From an uncultured Verrucomicrobiota bacterium (GTDB taxonomy: Bacteria; Verrucomicrobiota; Verrucomicrobiia; Limisphaerales; UBA9464): a stretch of DNA of 54,216 nt. Under the pieces are notes generated by a model. It was not told the DNA's origin. It saw only the letters and a list, made by a program, of their open reading frames with translations, and did not search any database. Where the stretch lies: NCBI GenBank assembly GCA_903907925.1, contig CAIVQB010000045.1, positions 1 to 54,216 of the forward strand, given 5' to 3'. Shown piece after piece: positions 41,472 through 50,347 of the stretch. Both the position numbers and the translations under genes were made by a program. Numbering within the stretch: position 1 is the first letter of the stretch; each line of letters starts with the position of its first letter.

Positions 41472-42574
41472 GACGGACTCCCGGCTTCAACCGCGGCGCG
41501 ATAGACCTCCCAGGTGGCCTCCACGCAATTGGCCCAGGTGTGTTGTTGCAGCGTGGAACGGGCGGCAAGACCCATCTGACGGGCCGCTTCCGGGTTGGAG
41601 TGGATCCAGTTCAATTGAGTGTGAAGCGATTCCGGATCTTCCGGGTCGCACAGGAGGCCATTCCGGCCGTTTTCGACCAGTTCTGCCGCACCGATCGGTT
41701 TTCCAAGGATGACCGGAAGACCGCTGGCCATGGCTTCCGACGCCACCAGGGCGAACGAGTCATAACCTGCGGGATAAACAAACACATCGGTCGCCCGGTA
41801 GGCGAGCTCCAGTTTTGTTTCGGGTCCGCGCAGAAACACACGATCCGCAACCCCCAACTGCCGGGCGAGCGCCTCGTAGTCCTCACGCGCCGAACGGGTG
41901 ATCGCCAACAGACGGGCCGCGGGGAACAACGGCAGTTGCTGAAGCGTCTCCCGCAAACCCTTCACCGCCTCACCCACGAAGAGCCAGGTCCAGGCTCCCG
42001 GTGGAAGCCCGTACCGATCCCGGGCGGCATCCCGCTCGGCGGAGGAGTCCGCGGGACGGAATCGTTCGGTGTCGGTCCCGTGATGAATGACCGATGCCGG
42101 ACCGTCCCAGCCGTAGTGCGTTTCAATCTCGCACCGGACCACCGCGGAGACGGCGATCAGATGCGCGCGGCGTTGATGCCGGTAAAACGCGCGTTCCAGC
42201 GGAGTGATGGCGCCGACAAAAACGCGGGCCTTGAGCGAAGAGCCGGTGAGATGCTTTCGCCGTTCAGCGTTGCAGATGTGGGCGGTGATGACATCGGCGG
42301 ACCAGCAGGAGAGCCCTTGGGCATGCACCACGGTCGCCGGGTGGTGCCGCAGGGACCGGGCCGCGAAAGGAAGAAAGGTGGCAATGGTGGTGGCGACGTT
42401 CAGGCGCCAGGCGGGGACGCGACGCCATTCCACGCCGGGCAGGGTGCCCGCGTTCCAGGTATTGGAATGAACCTCCACCGGGATCCGTCCGGCGAGTCGC
42501 CGCGCGATTTCCACGCAATAGCGTCCCTGACCGTATCCGGGATCGAAATCGTGAACAACGAGGGCGAGTTTCAT
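41468..42574 (-). CDS. Family 4 glycosyltransferase (intact paralogue)
   Basis: A 368-residue GT4 enzyme: N-terminal KLALVVHDFDPGYGQGRYCVEIARRLAGR, HAQGLSCWSADVITAHICN near 105-123, and SVIHHGTDTERFRPAD at the domain hinge. WLFVGEAVKGLRETLQQLPLFPAARLL starts the donor domain. YDSFALVASEAMASGLPVILGKPIGAAELV is the nucleotide-sugar E-x7-E motif. It is highly similar to the frameshifted gene at 42788-43895 in divergent orientation; several blocks such as GLSCWSADVIT are identical, so the two arose by inverted duplication. ATG 42574 is used because the remainder of the open frame upstream shows no family similarity. It is coupled to the next glycosyltransferase by a 4-base overlap. Confidence 0.88.
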   Translation of the reverse strand: MKLALVVHDFDPGYGQGRYCVEIARRLAGRIPVEVHSNTWNAGTLPGVEWRRVPAWRLNVATTIATFLPFAARSLRHHPATVVHAQGLSCWSADVITAHICNAERRKHLTGSSLKARVFVGAITPLERAFYRHQRRAHLIAVSAVVRCEIETHYGWDGPASVIHHGTDTERFRPADSSAERDAARDRYGLPPGAWTWLFVGEAVKGLRETLQQLPLFPAARLLAITRSAREDYEALARQLGVADRVFLRGPETKLELAYRATDVFVYPAGYDSFALVASEAMASGLPVILGKPIGAAELVENGRNGLLCDPEDPESLHTQLNWIHSNPEAARQMGLAARSTLQQHTWANCVEATWEVYRAAVEAGSPS

Positions 42575-42787
42575 CAATGGCCCGCCGGTGACATCCTGAG
42601 ATGCTCCAGAACCGGTTGTGAAAATCCCCGGGGCGTAGCGCGGGTGAGGATCTGTTGCAGCCACAGAGTTCGCAAGCCGGCAGCGAGGCGGGCGTCGCAG
42701 AGTGGCCCCAGTTGAGGAATTCAATTGGGCCGCCGAATCAGACTGTGGCTTGACGCCGGCCGGCATTGAAAACGAGGGTGGCACCCC

Positions 42788-43895
42788 GTGCCGGTCCTCA
42801 ACATCGCGCTCGTCATTCACGACTTCGACCTGAACAACGGGCAGGGTCGTTACGCGATCGAGCTGGTCCGCCGGCTTCACGGTGTTCAGCAACACGGCGG
42901 ATCCGGGGTTTCTCGCGGAATTTCCCACCGTGAATTGGTGTCGGGTTCCCGCCTGGCGTCGTCGTTATCTGGGGGCGGTCTTTTCGTTCCTGCTGAATTC
43001 CGAGCGCGCGATCCGGCGCGCCAAACCTGATCTCATCCACGCGCAGGGGCTCTCCTGCTGGTCTGCCGATGTCATCACGTGTCACATGATCAACGCGGTG
43101 CGCTCCCGGAAGTTGGATCAGGGGCAGCGCCGTGCCCGGGCGTTTTCGGCCATCGTCACGCCGGTGGAACGCGCGTTTTACCGTCAAACCCGGGCCCGTC
43201 AGGCCATTGTGATGTCGCGTCGGCTGGGCCAGGAACTCGCCGCGGAATACGGATGGCGGCGGCCGCTGTCGGTGATCCCACACGGGACCGACACCCGGAT
43301 CTTTCGTCCACCGTCCGATGGCTTGGAGCGGGCGGCTTTGAGGCGGGAACTGGGTGTTTCCGTGGAGGGTCCGCTGTGGCTCTTTGTGGGCGAGGCGGTG
43401 AAGGGTTTACAGGAAACACTTGCCCAATTGCCCCATTTTCCAGAAGCACGCCTGCTGGTCGTTTCGAGATCGAATCCGGCTTCGTACCGGGAACAGGCGA
43501 CCGTTCTGGGCGTTTCATCCCGCGTGACTTTCGCCGGGTTCACGTCCCAACCGGAGCGGGTGTATCGGGCGGCGGACATCTTCGTGTACCCGAGTCCCTA
43601 CGAACCGTTCGGCATGGTGGTGACCGAGGCGATGGCGAGCGGCCTGGCCTGCATCGTGGGCCGGGAGGTCGGGGCGGCCGAATTGATGACCGACGGTCGG
43701 GATGGATTGCTGATGGATTGTGGCGATGGAAGGGCGTTGCGCCGGCATCTTGAGTTGCTGACGACCGATCCCGCTCAGGCGCTGCGCGTTGGAGTTGCCG
43801 CAAGGGAGACGATTCAGCACCATGACTGGAATGCCTGCGCCGAGGCGACCTGGCGGGTGTATCAGGCGGCGGCCGGGCGGAATCGGGTGGAATGA
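42788..43895 (+). pseudogene. Family 4 glycosyltransferase with frameshift near the N-terminus
   Basis: GTG 42788 opens MPVLNIALVIHDFDLNNGQGRYAIELVRRLH in one frame, matching the N-terminus of the paralogue at 41468-42574. The homology then continues in another frame from about 42882 (VFSNTADPGFLAEFPTVNWCRVPAWRR) and stays open to 43895 through GLSCWSADVIT, WLFVGEAVKGLQETLAQLPHFPEARLL and the donor motif YEPFGMVVTEAMASGLACIVG. Comparing the linker RRLAGRIPVEVHSNT of the paralogue with what is left here suggests a deletion of about 17 bases near 42878-42887. So the gene is either a recent pseudogene or an assembly error. Translation from GTG 42882 alone would lack the first strand and glycine-rich loop. 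Confidence 0.75.
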
Positions 43896-43959
43896 ATCAG
43901 TGTGACGAAAGGCACGCCGGCAACCGGGTGCGTCGGATGCGGGGATTGCAGTTCATGTC

Positions 43960-45150
43960 ATGAATGGAAACGAGTCAGGGCGGCAGACGCGGGTGCTTTT
44001 CCTGGTGGAAGGGCACACGGACATCCGTTTTGTCACCGGCCTCGCCGGTGTGTGTGACCTCACCCTGGTGGTGCCGTCCCGCCCGTTCCGTTTCAGCGGC
44101 CTCGACAACCGGATCCGCGAGGCGGGTGTCTCCATTCCGATCCACGAAATCCCCGGCGGACGGATTTCGTTTCAGGCCCGATCGCTGATCTGGCTGTTCC
44201 GGAACGCCAGGCGCTTTGATGTCATCCTCACCCAGGAATTGCTGCGCGGCACCTTGAACGCCAACATGGCTTCGTTGACCAGCCGGGTTCCGGTGGTCGC
44301 CAACATTCTGGTGCCGGCGACCGAGTATTTCCGCTGCCGCCGTGAACGCCGGCAGGTGAGCTGGTTGACCGCCTGGAGCGGCGAGATGGTCATCCGCATT
44401 TTGATGTCCATGAACGGGCGGGTTGTCGCCCGATGCGCGGCCTGGGGTCCGTATCTTCAGTCCATTGCGCGCCAGTACTGCACCCGGGTTGTGGCCGGAC
44501 ATTACTACGGGGTCGACACCCAGTTCTTCCGACCCGCGAGCCCGGCCGAGCGGTTGGCGTTGCGTCAGCATCTCGGTCTGCCCGGCGACCAGTTCCTGAT
44601 TCTCTTTCCCAGCCGGATCAGTCACGAGAAGGATCCGGAAACGGTTCTGAAGGCGGTCGCCCTGCTGCGGCGTCATGGTGTTCCGGCAGTGGTGCTCAAC
44701 CTGAGCGGCGGTTACGAAAACTTCCTCCGGCTTGCCGCTGAAATGGGTCTGCCTCTCGGCTCGGAATGGGTGATGGGCCGGCCGGCGATGCATCCCATGC
44801 GCGATCTCGCGGACTATTTCCGGGCGGCGGACGTGATCTGTCAGTCCTCGCTCGAGGAAGGCCTGTCGCTGGCGACGCTGGAAGGAATGGCTTGTGGAGT
44901 CCCGGTGGTGGCGAGCGAAGTCGGCGGCATGGCCAGCCATCTGAAGGACCGGGTCTGGATGGTCGGCCGGCGCAATCCCGAGGCGATGTCCCGCGCCTTC
45001 CTCTCAATCGCCCAGGCACCCGCCGAGGCCGCTGAAAAGGCCGGCCGTCAGCGGGCTTGGATCGAGGCGGAATATAGCCGGACCAAGGCGTTCGAACACT
45101 GGCGGCAACTGTTTGAAACCGTGGCTACCGAGCGTGGAAAACCGGCCTGA
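43960..45150 (+). CDS. Family 4 glycosyltransferase
   Basis: A 396-residue GT-B enzyme: RVLFLVEGHTDIRFVTGLAGVCDLTLVVPSRP opens the N-terminal domain, followed by VVAGHYYGVDTQFFRPASPAE (hinge) and LILFPSRISHEKDPETVLKAVALLRRHG (start of donor domain). DVICQSSLEEGLSLATLEGMACGVPVVASEVGGM carries the E-x7-E nucleotide-sugar motif (EEGLSLATLEGMA). Acceptor and sugar are unknown. Here, as in the preceding gene, orientation is plus, with about 65 bases between the two. ATG 43960 is followed by a charged leader (NGNESGRQT) before the first strand; a later start is not available in a better place. A family A hairpin follows the stop. Confidence 0.9.
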   Translation: MNGNESGRQTRVLFLVEGHTDIRFVTGLAGVCDLTLVVPSRPFRFSGLDNRIREAGVSIPIHEIPGGRISFQARSLIWLFRNARRFDVILTQELLRGTLNANMASLTSRVPVVANILVPATEYFRCRRERRQVSWLTAWSGEMVIRILMSMNGRVVARCAAWGPYLQSIARQYCTRVVAGHYYGVDTQFFRPASPAERLALRQHLGLPGDQFLILFPSRISHEKDPETVLKAVALLRRHGVPAVVLNLSGGYENFLRLAAEMGLPLGSEWVMGRPAMHPMRDLADYFRAADVICQSSLEEGLSLATLEGMACGVPVVASEVGGMASHLKDRVWMVGRRNPEAMSRAFLSIAQAPAEAAEKAGRQRAWIEAEYSRTKAFEHWRQLFETVATERGKPA

Positions 45151-45204
45151 CAGGCTCTCTGACCCGGAATGATTCAAGAAGCCGCAGTGAGCCGCGGATT
45201 CACT

Positions 45205-45285
45205 GATTGAGACAGAATGGGCCGAATGAACTGAATGGGTCGGATTGGATCGGATTTCGTTCATTCGGTTCATCCCGTCTGAATC
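45205..45285. repeat. Family A long hairpin between convergent genes
   Basis: Left arm 45205-45231 (gattgagacagaatgggccg and 7 more) pairs with 45259-45285 over 27 positions with about five mismatches, loop 27 bases. It lies between the convergent glycosyltransferase (ends 45150) and polymerase (ends 45316) genes, so it may stop transcription from both sides. Confidence 0.65.
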
Positions 45286-45315
45286 CTTTCTCACGGTTTC
45301 AATCCGCATCCCGTC

Positions 45316-46848
45316 TCAACGCCGGTACAGGAACCGCTTGGTGGGCCCGGGGGCCTTCTTGGCGGGGTTGAGTCCGGCGGCGACCGCGGCCGGTGGCGCA
45401 CCGGCTGCTGCGGGTGTTGGATTGAACAGGAGTCGTCGTCGTGCGGGCTGGATGAACGAGACGAACATGTCACTGAACCGCGCCTGACCCGGGGCGGTCG
45501 CCTCCATCTTCCGATACTCCTGGGTCAACCGTTCGAGTGCTCCCAGGAAGAACCAAAAGAGGGGGCCGGTGGGAATCGAGAGGAAGGGCGATCCCGTGAA
45601 GACAATCGACAGCGCGATCAGGAACATCGCGCCGGCGGGCACGCCCACGACCGCCAGCGGGGTGTCCCGCAATTTCGACATGTTGCGGATCGCGTCCGCC
45701 GCCCCGGAAATCATGAGGTAGGCGTAGACCGCGATTCCGATGAGGCCCATGTCAACCACCAGACGTCCGACTTCGCCGTCCACACCGCGGAACTCGAAGT
45801 TGCTCAGCCGTCGCACCAGAACGAAGGGGATGCCGTTGCCGGACCGTCCCAATCCACTCCCGAGCGGATACTCCATCAGCGACCGCAGCGTCGGATCGAA
45901 GACGATGTAGATGCGTCCGAAAATGACCATCGGATCCAGCAGGGTGAGGAACCGGTCGGTTGAGTCACCGCCGGTTTTGTCCTGACCCACGGTGAAACCG
46001 ATGACGATCAGTGTGGGAACCACCAGATACGTCAGCAGATTGCGCCGGTACCAGGAGGTGTAGACCAGTCCGGAAGCCATCATGACCAGCGACGTCCGGG
46101 AGCCGCTGAGGATGATCCCGTAGGCCATCGGAGCCGCCAGCGCGAGGAGGATGATGCGTTCCTTCGGGGAGTTTCCGGCGACGGAAAACCGCGAGATGGC
46201 GAACATGACGGTGTAGGCCATCACCCCGCCGAACGCCGCCGCGCTGACGAACGTGGAGAATACCCGCAGCCGGCTTTCACCCTTGGCGTTTCCGTAGAAG
46301 GTGTTGACGAAGCGCTGGGCGAATTCGGGGTCGGTTTCCATCCGTCGGCGGATCTCCTCGGGGGTTTGAAGCAGACCGTACACGGCCGTGATCGCCCCCA
46401 GAATGATCAGCAGCCAGAAGTAGAGTTCGATCTGTCGGATGCTGCGGGTGAGATGAAAACCCAGGAGGTAGATCAACGGGGCGAAACACCAGGCCCGCAG
46501 CGCGGAAAGTCCGATCAGGATGGGCACCTCCATCGGGAGCAGGAGGTAGAGGACGCAGATGCCCAGATACGAGCCCAGCGCCATTCCCACCCGGCACTTG
46601 GGGAACCAGGGTTCCATGCGGGGCAGACGGGTCAGGGTCAGGACCAGGGCCAGCGTGAGCGGGATGTCGAAGGCGAAGGTGGTGAGCGGGTGGGGAAATT
46701 CGTTTTTCAACCACCCGTGGAAAAACCCGATGGTAATCGCGGCCGCGAACAGAAAATGTCCGAGCGGATTGTTGGAAAAGAGGCCGAAAATTCCCCGGAT
46801 GCGGCCCATCCAACTGAGCGCCGGAGCGGTTTTGGTGACTGCGGCCAT
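45316..46848 (-). CDS. O-antigen polymerase/ligase-like membrane protein (Wzy/WaaL type)
   Basis: A 510-residue polytopic protein with an estimated 11-12 membrane helices (for example HFLFAAAITIGFFHGWL, LTTFAFDIPLTLALVLTL, FWLLIILGAITAVYGLLQTP). The long loop with RVFSTFVSAAAFGGVMAYTVMF, GIILSGSRTSLVMMASGLVY and MEYPLGSGLGRSGNG resembles the O-Ag_polymerase/WaaL signature; the S-G-S-R-T-S stretch before a helix is characteristic. The C-terminus (about 465-510) is a basic Ala/Pro-rich tail (NPTPAAAGAPPAAVAAGLNPAKKAPGP). In the locus it would polymerise or transfer lipid-linked repeat units. It is 5 bases downstream of the upstream glycosyltransferase stop and so co-transcribed. Confidence 0.8.
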   Translation of the reverse strand: MAAVTKTAPALSWMGRIRGIFGLFSNNPLGHFLFAAAITIGFFHGWLKNEFPHPLTTFAFDIPLTLALVLTLTRLPRMEPWFPKCRVGMALGSYLGICVLYLLLPMEVPILIGLSALRAWCFAPLIYLLGFHLTRSIRQIELYFWLLIILGAITAVYGLLQTPEEIRRRMETDPEFAQRFVNTFYGNAKGESRLRVFSTFVSAAAFGGVMAYTVMFAISRFSVAGNSPKERIILLALAAPMAYGIILSGSRTSLVMMASGLVYTSWYRRNLLTYLVVPTLIVIGFTVGQDKTGGDSTDRFLTLLDPMVIFGRIYIVFDPTLRSLMEYPLGSGLGRSGNGIPFVLVRRLSNFEFRGVDGEVGRLVVDMGLIGIAVYAYLMISGAADAIRNMSKLRDTPLAVVGVPAGAMFLIALSIVFTGSPFLSIPTGPLFWFFLGALERLTQEYRKMEATAPGQARFSDMFVSFIQPARRRLLFNPTPAAAGAPPAAVAAGLNPAKKAPGPTKRFLYRR

Positions 46849-46853
46849 CGGGT

Positions 46854-48011
46854 TCAGTGGGAACGGACTTCGGTGAGGCGTCGGTAGACGGCTCCTGTTT
46901 GTTCCGCGTGTGTCCGGGAGCCAAACAACGCGCGTGCCCGGACGCGGGCGGCGGCACCCCTCTGCGACAGCGCGTCTCCCGGCGATAATGCCGCGGCCAC
47001 GGCCGTCGACAAGCCCGCGACGTCCCCGACCGGCACCAGCCAGCCGGTCTGTCCGTGTTCGATGATTGCCGAGGGTCCCACCGCGTCGAACGCAATCACC
47101 GGCACGCCCAGCGCCTGCGCTTCGGCAACGGTCAGGCCGAAATCCTCGTCCAGCGCCGGATGAACCACCACGGTGCTGGCGGCGAGAAACGCGGCGAATT
47201 CAGCATCAGGAACGTATCCGGTGAACGTCACACGGTCCTCCAATCCCAACGCCGCCACCTGGCGTTCGAGTTCCAGCCGGTATTCCGATTCCTGCTGGAA
47301 CAGGGTTCCCCCGAGAATGATTCCGTGCGCGTTCAGGGAGCGTGGAAGCGCCGCCAGCGCGGTCAGGAATTCGGGATGACCCTTGTAGCGTTGCAACCGT
47401 GCGCCGACGGTGATCCAACGGCGGTCGCGGGGGATTTTATAGCGTTGCGCCAGGTCCGCGGCCGGCACCGATCCGGCTAGGACTTCGAGATGATCGGCAT
47501 TCACCCCGGGCCAGATCATCGTCGTGGGGAATCCGAGGCGACGGAAGGCGGCGTCGGTTCGTGGACAATTCGAGAGCACCTGACGGGTGGGGATCCGGCA
47601 GATCATCCAGGTCGCGAGCGTGGGCAACTCCACGGTGTGGGTGGTCCAGACTTCGGGGATTCCAGAGCCCAGCGCCGCCAGACCGCCATAGACGTGCGCC
47701 CGGAATCCGTTGCTGTGAAGCAGGCCGATCCCGTGGGTGCGCACGATCCCGCGAATGGCAAGAATCGAGGCGGCAACCCGGTGAAGCTGCCGCATCCGGT
47801 GTGACGGCAGGACGTGCACCGTCACGCCGATCGCCTCCAGCAATCCCTGCAGCGGGCCTGCTCGCAGCAGGATCACGTGCGGTGTGAACTGGTCGCGATC
47901 CAGTTCACGCAGGCATTCGATCATCAGGGATTCCGCGCCCCCGCGCTCGCCCACGCAGGAAATCCAAGCAATGGGAACCGGGTTCCGGCGGGTTGGGATG
48001 GGCGTGTTCAC
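46854..48011 (-). CDS. Family 4 glycosyltransferase
   Basis: A 385-residue GT-B enzyme: VPIAWISCVGERGGAESLMIECLRELDRDQFTPHVILL opens with the GGAE loop that recognises the acceptor side of many GT4 enzymes. LHSNGFRAHVYGGLAALGSGIPEVWTTHTVELP, MIWPGVNADHLEV (hinge), WITVGARLQRYKGHPEFLTALAALP and the donor motif VVHPALDEDFGLTVAEAQALGVPVIAFDAVGPSAII follow. E-x7-E is EDFGLTVAE. It is probably the first gene of a two-gene minus-strand unit with the polymerase. The leader MNTPIPTRRNP is short and basic; ATG 48011 lies 104 bases upstream from the STAS gene end. Confidence 0.9.
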   Translation of the reverse strand: MNTPIPTRRNPVPIAWISCVGERGGAESLMIECLRELDRDQFTPHVILLRAGPLQGLLEAIGVTVHVLPSHRMRQLHRVAASILAIRGIVRTHGIGLLHSNGFRAHVYGGLAALGSGIPEVWTTHTVELPTLATWMICRIPTRQVLSNCPRTDAAFRRLGFPTTMIWPGVNADHLEVLAGSVPAADLAQRYKIPRDRRWITVGARLQRYKGHPEFLTALAALPRSLNAHGIILGGTLFQQESEYRLELERQVAALGLEDRVTFTGYVPDAEFAAFLAASTVVVHPALDEDFGLTVAEAQALGVPVIAFDAVGPSAIIEHGQTGWLVPVGDVAGLSTAVAAALSPGDALSQRGAAARVRARALFGSRTHAEQTGAVYRRLTEVRSH

Positions 48012-48115
48012 GAATTCGGACCGGCCGGAAGGTTAGGGCCTGTCTGAAAAATCGGAAAGATTCTGCGGCGGGGGATTTGAGTCCCAATCGACGGAGCATT
48101 TCCCCGCACGCCCGG

Positions 48116-48625
48116 TCAGCCCGCTTGAAGCTGCTGTTCGAGGATTTCCGTTACCGCTCGAAATTTGGCGGCATTCTCTGGCTTCAAGGCCATCAACAAT
48201 CGATGGGCTTCCAGGCAGCAGGTGGCCATATCTTCCTTCGAATGGCCACCGGTGGCCACCGTGGCCGCGCTAGTTTCGGGAGTGGCCGTTACCGGTTTTT
48301 CCAGAATCAGGACCAGCGGCAGGACGCCGAGATTGTCGAGGAGATCCAGAATCCGGGCATTGGCACCCACCAGAGTGAATCGGCGTTCGCAGGGTGAATC
48401 GGGACGGACCGGATCCGACAGGCCGGCCAGGACCCCGGAAAAGGTGCTGTCCATCAGGAGGCAGCCCGTGAGATCGAGGCAGAAGCTGGAGATGCCCTCA
48501 CCCTGAAGGCGTTGGATCAGCAGCTTGAAATCGCGGGCGCCTTCCGCCGCGGCACGACCGGAGATCCGGATGAAACCCGTCGGCGGTTCCACCCACACCT
48601 CGATATGACATCCGGGCAACGGCAT
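48116..48625 (-). CDS. STAS-domain anti-anti-sigma-like protein with C-terminal extension
   Basis: A 169-residue protein. The N-terminal STAS domain (about 1-110): CHIEVWVEPPTGFIRISGRAAAEGARDFKLLIQRL, then ISSFCLDLTGCLLMDSTFSGVLAGL, with Asp59-Ser60-Thr61 at the place of the phosphorylatable serine in SpoIIAA-like proteins, then RFTLVGANARILDLLDNLGVLPLVLIL. The C-terminal about 55 residues (TSAATVATGGHSKEDMATCCLEAHRLLMALKPENAAKFRAVTEILEQQL) form a second helical segment that also occurs in verrucomicrobial STAS proteins. It would respond to a partner switch kinase/phosphatase system; none is in the window. The start follows 78 bases after the regulator gene. Confidence 0.82.
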   Translation of the reverse strand: MPLPGCHIEVWVEPPTGFIRISGRAAAEGARDFKLLIQRLQGEGISSFCLDLTGCLLMDSTFSGVLAGLSDPVRPDSPCERRFTLVGANARILDLLDNLGVLPLVLILEKPVTATPETSAATVATGGHSKEDMATCCLEAHRLLMALKPENAAKFRAVTEILEQQLQAG

Positions 48626-48703
48626 CGTGAAGAGAAGTTCGGACCGCGGACCCGAGCCGTCAAGCCGGCTCGGGCACGCTGGCCGGCAGGTTTGGGTCAG
48701 CGT

Positions 48704-49183
48704 CTACGGGGCAACGGCCAGGCGTTCGTCCTCGGGCTGCCGTTGCATGAGGACGCCCTGTTCCTTGTAGGCGCGCAGGACGAAGTGGGTGGCGGTGGAC
48801 AGCACGCCCTGCAGGGTTGCCAGTTTTTCCGAAACAAAGGAGGCAACCTCGCGAAGGTTGGTGCCCTCCACTTCGACAAGAAGATCGAAACCGCCCGACA
48901 TCAGGTGGCAGGACCGCACTTCGGAGTATTTGGCGATCCGCTCGGCCAGCTTGTCGAAACCGCCACCGCGTTCCGGCGTGATCCGGACTTCGATCACTGC
49001 GCGGACCAGTTCGCGGTCGAGGGCTTCCTCATTCAGGATCGCGCGATACCCGACGATCTGACGGGAGGATTCCAAGTGTTGCAGTCGGGACCGGACCTCC
49101 GATTCGGTGATGCCCAGCATCCCGGCCATCTCCGATGGGGAATGCGATGCGTGCGACGCCAGCAATTTCAGAAGCGGATCCAT
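48704..49183 (-). CDS. Lrp/AsnC family regulator
   Basis: A 159-residue protein. The N-terminal winged HTH is MDPLLKLLASHASHSPSEMAGMLGITESEVRSRLQHLESSRQIVGYRAILNEE (about 1-53; SPSEMAGMLGITESEVRSRL is the HTH). The C-terminal RAM-like effector domain is VRAVIEVRITPERGGGFDKLAERIAKYSEVRSCHLMSGGFDLLVEVEG. Family members bind amino acids and control metabolism. This one resembles the class that is often found without an obvious linked target, and its neighbours (STAS, Dus) do not suggest one. The ending LMQRQPEDERLAVAP is slightly extended. The start is 63 bases downstream of the dihydrouridine synthase stop. Confidence 0.9.
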   Translation of the reverse strand: MDPLLKLLASHASHSPSEMAGMLGITESEVRSRLQHLESSRQIVGYRAILNEEALDRELVRAVIEVRITPERGGGFDKLAERIAKYSEVRSCHLMSGGFDLLVEVEGTNLREVASFVSEKLATLQGVLSTATHFVLRAYKEQGVLMQRQPEDERLAVAP

Positions 49184-49246
49184 GCGGGCGGGATTGAAGG
49201 CCGGGTGACGTTCCGGCGGAAGTGAATTCTGCGACCCGGTTCGAAC

Positions 49247-50347
49247 TCATCCGGGTCCGGCCGCCGCTCCCGGAAGCGCCGCGTCCGGCGCGGGCAGCAG
49301 GGACATCGGCTCGTCGTGATCCAGGAAGTCGGTGCAAATGGCGAAGAACTCAGTGCGGGTTTCGGCACGACGGATGCGGTGGAGAAATCCTCCCGGAGCG
49401 GTTGCGGCCGGACCCGTCGGGCCAATGCCCGCGCCGACGAAGTTCATGTACTTCTTCATCTTTTCCACCTGCAACCGTTCCTGGGGAACCGCCGGTTCGG
49501 TGGCGGCGTAGAGCGCCTCGACATAGATGAGGACCTCGCGTCCGCTCGGCAGCCGGATCGCCCGCCCGGCAAGATGATCGCGGATCTGCGTGAAAATCCA
49601 CGGATTGCGGACACATCCGCGCCCGATCATCAGCCCGCGGGCTCCGGTCAGCTTCAAGACCTCTTCAGCGCGGCTCGCGGAATGGATGTTTCCATTGGCG
49701 AGAACGGGACACGGAAGCTGGCGCACGGCGCGCCCGATGAAGTCGTAGTGAACTTCGGTCCGGTACATCTCTGCCACGGTCCGCCCGTGCACGGTCACCA
49801 GGTCCGGTCCGTTGCGGGCGAAAATTTCCAGCAGCTCATCGAACCGGTCGGTGTCATCGAATCCAATGCGGGTTTTTACCGTGAACGCGACGCCCGGCGT
49901 GCAGATCGCCTCGCGCAGTGCGGCGAGAATGCCGTCAATTCGTTTCGGTTCGCGGAGCAGCCCTCCGCCGGCGCATTTGCGATAGACCACCGGCGCCGGA
50001 CAGCCCAGATTGAGCTCCACGGCGGCGATTGGGTGATGTTGGAGTTCGCGCGCGGTGCGGATCAGCGACGGAATGTCGTTGCCGATCAACTGGGCGACCG
50101 CCGGCCGGCCGGTGGGAGTCCGCACGATGCAATCGAGGATGTCGCGCTCCAGCGTGCTGGTGGCGTGGACCCGGAAATACTCGGTCCAGTAGACATCGGG
50201 TCCTCCGTACGCTGCCATCAACCGCCAGAAGGGCAGGTCGGTCACTGCCTGCATCGGAGCCAGTGCCAGCACGGGTTCCGCCTGCGCCAGCCGTGCGCGC
50301 AGCGGTCCGCTGGAGCGGGCCTCCGCGGATGACAGTCCGGGATTCAA
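49247..50347 (-). CDS. tRNA-dihydrouridine synthase (Dus family)
   Basis: About 366 residues. An FMN-binding TIM barrel: LALAPMQAVTDLPFWRLMAAYGGPDVYWTEYF opens it. VELNLGCPAPVVYRKCAGGGLLREP contains the catalytic Cys (KCAGGG), and FTVKTRIGFDDTDRFDELLEIF, LVTVHGRTVAEMY, PVLANGNIHSASRAEEVLKLTGARGLMIGRGCVRNPWIF complete the phosphate and flavin site. The enzyme reduces uridines in the D-loop of tRNA. The start is uncertain. TTG 50347 overlaps the stop of the helicase gene by one base pair step (TTGA) and gives normal length. The ATG at 50446 lies 100 bases inside the helicase gene and adds a sequence without family similarity. Translational coupling to the helicase is likely. Confidence 0.88.
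   Translation of the reverse strand: MNPGLSSAEARSSGPLRARLAQAEPVLALAPMQAVTDLPFWRLMAAYGGPDVYWTEYFRVHATSTLERDILDCIVRTPTGRPAVAQLIGNDIPSLIRTARELQHHPIAAVELNLGCPAPVVYRKCAGGGLLREPKRIDGILAALREAICTPGVAFTVKTRIGFDDTDRFDELLEIFARNGPDLVTVHGRTVAEMYRTEVHYDFIGRAVRQLPCPVLANGNIHSASRAEEVLKLTGARGLMIGRGCVRNPWIFTQIRDHLAGRAIRLPSGREVLIYVEALYAATEPAVPQERLQVEKMKKYMNFVGAGIGPTGPAATAPGGFLHRIRRAETRTEFFAICTDFLDHDEPMSLLPAPDAALPGAAAGPG

Noticed and set aside
42575-42787. Small gene or RNA between the divergent glycosyltransferases
   Set aside because: No plausible start with ribosome binding site and no strong secondary structure seen by eye.
48030-48112. gcggcgggg and ccccgc near 48065-48110 as a family B copy
   Set aside because: Only a short GC match; the characteristic arms are missing.
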